Assembly: GCF_030064125.1 (NCBI RefSeq)
Contig: NZ_CP125957.1
Span: 3,720,001 to 3,784,000, forward strand
Length of the DNA stretch: 64,000 nt
Source of the DNA: Pseudomonas sp. G2-4
GTDB taxonomy: Bacteria; Pseudomonadota; Gammaproteobacteria; Pseudomonadales; Pseudomonadaceae
Direction of reading: 5' to 3'
Shown here: positions 59,757 through 64,000 of the stretch, one piece after another
Position numbering within the stretch: the stretch's first letter is position 1
Layout: each line of letters opens with the position of its first letter
The notes under the pieces: generated by a model
Seen by the model: only the letters and a program-made list of their open reading frames with translations
Told to the model about the DNA's origin: nothing
Database searches by the model: none
Position numbers and translations under genes: made by a program

Positions 59757-61058
59757 TCAGGACGGTGTTGGCAGCCATAGCCTGAAACGCGCTCCGCCCA
59801 GGGGCGAGGTTTCGGCCGTCAGGGTGCCGCCCTGGGCTTCCAGGGCGCGGCGGCTGATGGCCAGGCCGAGACCGAAGCCGCCCGTGGCGCGGTCGCGGCT
59901 GCGGTCCAGGCGATAGAACGGCTCGAACACGCGCTCGCGTTCGCTGTCGGGAATTCCGATGCCGTCGTCGTCGACCCAGATTTCGCAACCTCGGTCGCTG
60001 ACCCGCACACCGACCTGGATCCGCTTCTCGCAATAACGCATGGCATTGCGTAGCAGGTTCTGCAAGGCCCGGGCGGTCAGGCGCGGGTCCAGCACGAAAC
60101 GCTCCAGCGTCCCGTGCAACAGCACATCGATCACCACGTCCGGCGCCGCCAGATCCTCGTCGACACTGCCCAGGATGCTGTCGATGAACTCATCCAGCGG
60201 CACTTCGACCCGCTCGGGCAAACGCTCGGGGTTCTGCAAACGGCTGTAGGACAGCAACTCCAACACCAGCTCATCCAACTCACGGATGTGTGCCACCAAC
60301 CCTTGCAGGCGTTCACGACTGGCCGGTGGCAGGTCGTCGGACAGGGCCAGGGCCAGGCCGAAGTCGAGTCGGGTCAGCGGCGTGCGCAGTTCGTGGGACA
60401 CTGCGTTGAGCAGATCCCGCTGCTGATTGAGCAGGTTCTCGATGTCGCCGGCCATGGTGTCGAACACATGGGCGAGGCTGCCGATATTCGACCGAGAGGC
60501 GATGTGCGTACGCTCGCTCAGGTGACCTTTACCGAAGCGCTCGGCGGTGCGCTTGAGGCGCTCCAGATCACGCCAGTGAGGCCGCAGCCAGAGCAGCAGG
60601 CAGGCGAGCATCGTCGCCCCGATCAGCACGTTGATGCTCCAATACAACCAACTCACGTCCGCCGGGTCCGGCGGCACGATCATCTTGACCGCCGTGTGCT
60701 CATCCAACGGCGAAACCGCCAGGGTGCGCCAGGCCCAGTCGCCGAGGCGCACCACGTTCTCGCCGCGCTTGAGACGCGTCTGCTCATCAGCACTGAAGCC
60801 CTCGTCATCGACAGCAGCCAGTTCGATGCGCAGCGGATCGAACTCCTCGTCCATCTGTGCCGCCAGCGCCGGCCATTGTTCGCTGGGCACGGCGCGAAAC
60901 TGCTTGACCATCAAGGTCTGCAGGCCCCGGGAATAATCGAGGTTGTAGGTCAGGAAACGCTCATGGAACAGACGAACCACCAGTTCCGGCATCAGATAGA
61001 TCGCCGCGCTGTAGGACACAATGGTGACCAGATAGAGGCGAATCAGCAGCTTCCACAT
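59757..61058 (-). CDS. RstB-like sensor histidine kinase
   Basis: A 433-residue kinase, equal in length to Escherichia coli RstB as I recall it. A membrane segment near the start (LIRLYLVTIVSYSAAIYLM) and a second at about residues 137-160 bound a periplasmic region. HAMP, HisKA (NAVSHELRTPLTRLDF) and HATPase (LQNLLRNAMRY, DDDGIGIP, FGLGLAIS) follow. It pairs with the regulator four bases upstream. Divergent from the RND efflux operon, which is a possible target. Confidence 0.88.
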   Translation of the reverse strand: MWKLLIRLYLVTIVSYSAAIYLMPELVVRLFHERFLTYNLDYSRGLQTLMVKQFRAVPSEQWPALAAQMDEEFDPLRIELAAVDDEGFSADEQTRLKRGENVVRLGDWAWRTLAVSPLDEHTAVKMIVPPDPADVSWLYWSINVLIGATMLACLLLWLRPHWRDLERLKRTAERFGKGHLSERTHIASRSNIGSLAHVFDTMAGDIENLLNQQRDLLNAVSHELRTPLTRLDFGLALALSDDLPPASRERLQGLVAHIRELDELVLELLSYSRLQNPERLPERVEVPLDEFIDSILGSVDEDLAAPDVVIDVLLHGTLERFVLDPRLTARALQNLLRNAMRYCEKRIQVGVRVSDRGCEIWVDDDGIGIPDSERERVFEPFYRLDRSRDRATGGFGLGLAISRRALEAQGGTLTAETSPLGGARFRLWLPTPS

Positions 61059-61061
61059 CGG

Positions 61062-61763
61062 TCAGCATTCCCACTCGGAACGGCTGAACAGATACCCCTT
61101 GCCCCACACCGTCTTGATCTTGCGCGCCTCACCGGCGTTATCGTCGAACTTGCGCCGCAACTTGGAAATCGCCACGTCCACCGAGCGGTCAGTGCCATTG
61201 AATTCGATGCCCCGCAGCCGTTGCAGGATCTGGTCGCGGCTCAGCACTTCCCCGGAATGACGGGCCAGCACCACCAATAGGTTGTATTCACCGCTGGAAA
61301 GCTCCACCGCTTGCCCGCGCCAGGTCACGGTGCGCTCGGACAAATCGATGCACAGGTTGCCCATGAGGATGCGATCGTTGGCCGTCTGCGGTTCGGTGAG
61401 GCTGCTGCGACGCAACAAGGTGCGCACCCGCGCCAGCAACACCCGGGGCTCGCATGGCTTGGTGACGTAGTCGTCGGCGCCCATCTCCAGGCCCAGCACC
61501 TGGTCGTGGCTGTCGTCCCGGGCGGTGAGCATCAGGATCGGCAAGGTTGCCGAGTCGGCCCGCAACAAGCGGCAGACTTGCAAGCCATCCAATCCCGGCA
61601 ACATCAGGTCGAGGATCACCAGATCCGGCGGATCGACACGGGCCCGCTCGCGGACATGGTCGCCACGACTGAGCACACTGACCTGATAGCCGTTGCGCTC
61701 CAGGTAACTGGCGATCAGCTCGGAGAGTGCGGTGTCGTCTTCGACCAGGAGGATGTTGGGCAT
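61062..61763 (-). CDS. RstA-like response regulator
   Basis: A 233-residue OmpR-family regulator. Acidic EDD at 8-10, phospho-acceptor Asp52 (LDLMLPG), Lys102 (TKPCE); winged helix in the C-terminal half ends KIKTVWGKGYLFS. It starts at 61763 with GGAAACACC upstream. The efflux gene on the other side of the 203-base gap starts with the same GGAAACACCATG. Confidence 0.88.
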   Translation of the reverse strand: MPNILLVEDDTALSELIASYLERNGYQVSVLSRGDHVRERARVDPPDLVILDLMLPGLDGLQVCRLLRADSATLPILMLTARDDSHDQVLGLEMGADDYVTKPCEPRVLLARVRTLLRRSSLTEPQTANDRILMGNLCIDLSERTVTWRGQAVELSSGEYNLLVVLARHSGEVLSRDQILQRLRGIEFNGTDRSVDVAISKLRRKFDDNAGEARKIKTVWGKGYLFSRSEWEC

Positions 61764-61966
61764 GGTGTTTCCAGAAAGTGCTGGGGCGCCTGGCAGGACC
61801 CTATCGCGATAGGACAAGCGCAGAAAATCTCAAGCAGCCAAGGATATACGCCCTCGCCCATTCCCGAGCAAACCCCTTACACAATTTCACACTCCCCCTA
61901 CAAAGCTTTACCGATGCTAGCGGCCGACGCCCGTAGCATGGCAACGTTCATTATTGGGGAAACACC
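61764..61966. promoter_or_regulatory. Divergent promoter gap of the two-component and RND genes
   Basis: A 203-base gap with two start regions. TTACACAATTTCACAC at 61877-61892 is a loose direct repeat of a kind OmpR-type regulators bind, but the match is weak. No other gene. Confidence 0.4.
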
Positions 61967-63124
61967 ATGTCAACGAACACCTTCGCCACCCTGGGCCTGT
62001 TGCTCGGGGCACTGCTGTTGAGCGCCTGTGACAGCGCCTCGCCCCCCGCCGATGAAGCGCCGCTGGCCACCGTGACCGTCGAGACTCTCCAGGCCCGGCC
62101 GTTGTCCATCAGCAGCGAACTGAGCGGGCGCATTGCCGCGCCGCGGACCGCCGAAGTCCGCGCGCGCGTACCCGGCGTGGTGTTGCAGCGGGTCTTTCGC
62201 GAAGGCAGCGACGTGAAGAAAGGCGACGTGCTGTTCCGGATCGACCCGGCGCCGTTCAAGGCTGACCTGGACAGCGCCGAAGCGGCGCTGCGCAAAGCCG
62301 AGGCCAACGCGTTCCAGGCCCGCCTGCAAGCGCAACGTTACTCGCAGTTGATCGACGATAACGCCATCAGCGGCCAGGACTACGACAATGCCCGCGCCGC
62401 CGTCCGCCAGACCGCCGCCGATGTCGCCGCCAACAAGGCCGCCGTGGAACGGGCCAGGCTGAACCTGGGTTATGCCACCGTCACCGCACCGATTGCCGGA
62501 CGCATCGGCCGGGCGCTGGTGACCGAGGGCGCACTGGTGGGGCAGAATGAAACCACGCCACTGGCCCTCATCCAGCAGTTGAACCCGATCCACGCAGACC
62601 TCACGCAATCGACCCGCGAGCTCAACGAACTGCGCCGCGCCCTGCGTTCCGGACAGTTGCAGCAGATCGGCCAGGATCAGGCCAAAGCCACCCTGATCCA
62701 GGACGACGGCAGCCTCTACCCGTTGCCGGGCAAGCTGCTGTTCACCGACATCGCTGTCGACCCGGGCACCGGCCAGATCACCTTGCGCAGCGAGTTCCCC
62801 AACCCCGACCTCGACCTGCTGCCGGGCAGCTTCGTGCGCGTACGCCTGGAGCAAGCTGTCGACCGGCAAGGCATCAGCGTGCCGCAACAGGCCATCCAGC
62901 GCGACAGCGCCGGCGTTGCCCAAGTATTGCTACTCGACGCGCAGCAACAGGTCAGCCTGCAGCCGGTGGAATTGGGCGCCGTACAAAAAGACCGCTGGAT
63001 CGTCACCCACGGCCTGAAGCCCGGCGACCGCATTGTGGTGCAAGGCCTGCAACATGCCCGTCCCGGTGAAAAAGTCCGGATCGACGACTCCCCTCTTCCC
63101 CTTGCCCAGGTCCCTGGTCAGTAA
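61967..63124 (+). CDS. RND efflux membrane-fusion (periplasmic adaptor) lipoprotein
   Basis: A 385-residue adaptor. The lipobox LLSAC puts the lipid-bearing Cys at residue 21. Lipoyl halves are at AEVRARVPGVVLQRVFREGSDVKKGDVLF (split around the hairpin) and YATVTAPIAGRIG; a coiled-coil hairpin lies between (ALRKAEANAFQARLQAQ). It joins the RND pump to an outer-membrane channel, not encoded here. Confidence 0.9.
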   Translation: MSTNTFATLGLLLGALLLSACDSASPPADEAPLATVTVETLQARPLSISSELSGRIAAPRTAEVRARVPGVVLQRVFREGSDVKKGDVLFRIDPAPFKADLDSAEAALRKAEANAFQARLQAQRYSQLIDDNAISGQDYDNARAAVRQTAADVAANKAAVERARLNLGYATVTAPIAGRIGRALVTEGALVGQNETTPLALIQQLNPIHADLTQSTRELNELRRALRSGQLQQIGQDQAKATLIQDDGSLYPLPGKLLFTDIAVDPGTGQITLRSEFPNPDLDLLPGSFVRVRLEQAVDRQGISVPQQAIQRDSAGVAQVLLLDAQQQVSLQPVELGAVQKDRWIVTHGLKPGDRIVVQGLQHARPGEKVRIDDSPLPLAQVPGQ

Positions 63125-63138
63125 GCAGGACGTTTCCT

Positions 63139-64000
63139 ATGCCGCAGTTCTTTATCGACCGCCCGGTGTTCGCCTGGGTGGTCGCGTTGTTCATCCTGTT
63201 GGCCGGTGCGCTGGCCATCCCGAGCCTGCCGGTGGCGCAGTACCCCGACGTCGCGCCACCACAGATCGAGATCTATGCCGTGTACCCGGGCGCTTCAGCG
63301 CAAACCGTGGACGAAAGCGTGGTCAGCCTGATCGAGGAAGAACTCAACGGCGCCGACAACCTGTTGTATTTCGGTTCCCAAAGCAGCCTGGGCAGCGCCA
63401 CCATCACCGCGACGTTCCAACCCGGCACTAACCCCGAACTGGCCCAGGTCGACGTACAGAATCGCCTCAAGGCCGTAGAGTCGCGCCTCCCCCAATCGGT
63501 CACCCAGCAAGGCTTGCAGGTGGATAAGGTCTCGGCCGGTTTCCTGCTGCTGATCACCCTGACCTCCAATGACGGCAAACTCGACGACGTGGCCCTCAGC
63601 GATTACCTGGCACGCAACGTGATGAACGAGATCAAGCGTCTGGACGGTGTCGGCAAGGCCCAGTTGTATGGCGCCGAACGGGCGATGCGGATCTGGATCG
63701 ATCCGCAGAAACTGCTCGGTTTCAACCTGACCCCGGCCGACGTCAACGCCGCCATCGTGGCGCAGAACGCCCAGGTTTCGGCGGGCAGCATCGGTGACTT
63801 GCCGACCCGTACGACCCAGGAAATCACCGCAACCGTGCTGGTCAAAGGTCAATTGTCGACGCCTGAAGAATTCGCCGACATCGTGCTCAAGGCCAACCCC
63901 GACGGCTCCACTGTGCGCATTGCTGATGTTGCACGGGTAGAAGTCGGCAGCCAGGAATATCAGTTTTCCACCCGCTTGAACGGCAAGCCGTCCACCGCCG
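63139..64000 (+). CDS. RND efflux inner-membrane transporter, 5' part
   Basis: The frame starts ATG at 63139 with AGGA eight bases upstream, 14 bases after the adaptor gene, and runs open to the window end (287 codons). It reads MPQFFIDRPVFAWVVALFIL, then SLPVAQYPDVAPPQIEI and YPGASAQTVDESV, the start of an AcrB/MexB-type HAE1 pump, with the first porter region after it. It is incomplete; the drug range cannot be judged. Confidence 0.92.
   Translation, partial: MPQFFIDRPVFAWVVALFILLAGALAIPSLPVAQYPDVAPPQIEIYAVYPGASAQTVDESVVSLIEEELNGADNLLYFGSQSSLGSATITATFQPGTNPELAQVDVQNRLKAVESRLPQSVTQQGLQVDKVSAGFLLLITLTSNDGKLDDVALSDYLARNVMNEIKRLDGVGKAQLYGAERAMRIWIDPQKLLGFNLTPADVNAAIVAQNAQVSAGSIGDLPTRTTQEITATVLVKGQLSTPEEFADIVLKANPDGSTVRIADVARVEVGSQEYQFSTRLNGKPSTA

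Noticed and set aside
61877..61892. RstA box
   Set aside because: The sequence does not match TACATNTNGTTACA on either strand; only a weak direct repeat is present.

Overview
The window looks like chromosomal DNA from a plant- or soil-associated member of the Pseudomonas fluorescens complex. The evidence is high-GC coding, two families of Pseudomonas-type paired REP elements in the gaps, an OprD-family porin, a bkdR-bkdA1A2B-lpdV operon, DUF1652 and DUF6124 proteins, and an hcnABC-like hydrogen cyanide synthase. I saw no phage, transposase, CRISPR array, tRNA or rRNA.

Layout. 1-101 is the 5' end of a DksA-family gene (minus strand). 429-16281 is a complete myo-inositol locus. An ABC importer (permease, ATPase, binding protein) and the catabolic genes (an iolW-like oxidoreductase, iolG, iolD, iolI, mmsA/iolA, iolB, iolE and an iolC-DUF2090 fusion) are all on the minus strand, with a divergent RpiR-family regulator (iolR). 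A GGAA-N6-TTCC-type palindrome lies near the importer genes, and a close relative of it lies in the iolC/iolR gap. A GST gene follows. 17115-20102 is hcnABC on the minus strand, with an ANR-like box upstream and an RsmA-type motif at the hcnA ribosome binding site; a two-component system is divergent from it (20378-22424). 22593-24565 holds a DUF1652 gene and a triple-PAS LuxR regulator.

24651-34472 is a reductive pyrimidine-degradation locus. It has an amidohydrolase (beta-ureidopropionase type) and an NCS1 transporter on the minus strand, then dihydropyrimidinase and PreT/PreA dihydropyrimidine dehydrogenase on the plus strand. A RutR-like TetR gene lies beyond an orphan, AT-rich Rhs C-terminal gene that interrupts the locus. 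34738-35082 is a DUF6124 gene with a long structured-looking leader. 35870-43195 is a hexuronate uptake and oxidation locus: OprD porin, uronate dehydrogenase, SMP-30 lactonase, DctPQM TRAP transporter and aldose epimerase. 43228-48865 is the branched-chain keto-acid dehydrogenase operon with its Lrp-type activator; ilvE follows.

50319-64000 is more mixed: an ArsR regulator whose last codons look REP-derived, divergent from a P450 with an unusual I-helix; an FKBP; a protealysin-like protease overlapping an emfourin-like inhibitor gene; an RcnB-like small secreted protein; an AlkC-type DNA glycosylase; an MHYT-GGDEF-EAL protein; PncA; a DUF1345 membrane protein; and an RstAB-like two-component system divergent from an RND efflux operon that runs off the end.

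Overall, most of the window encodes use of plant and soil nutrients (inositol, pyrimidines, uronates, branched-chain amino acids) beside traits relevant to competition (cyanide, protease, Rhs). The REP pairs lie between genes and often inside operons. Start codons below were chosen by Shine-Dalgarno spacing where the longest reading frame was implausible.
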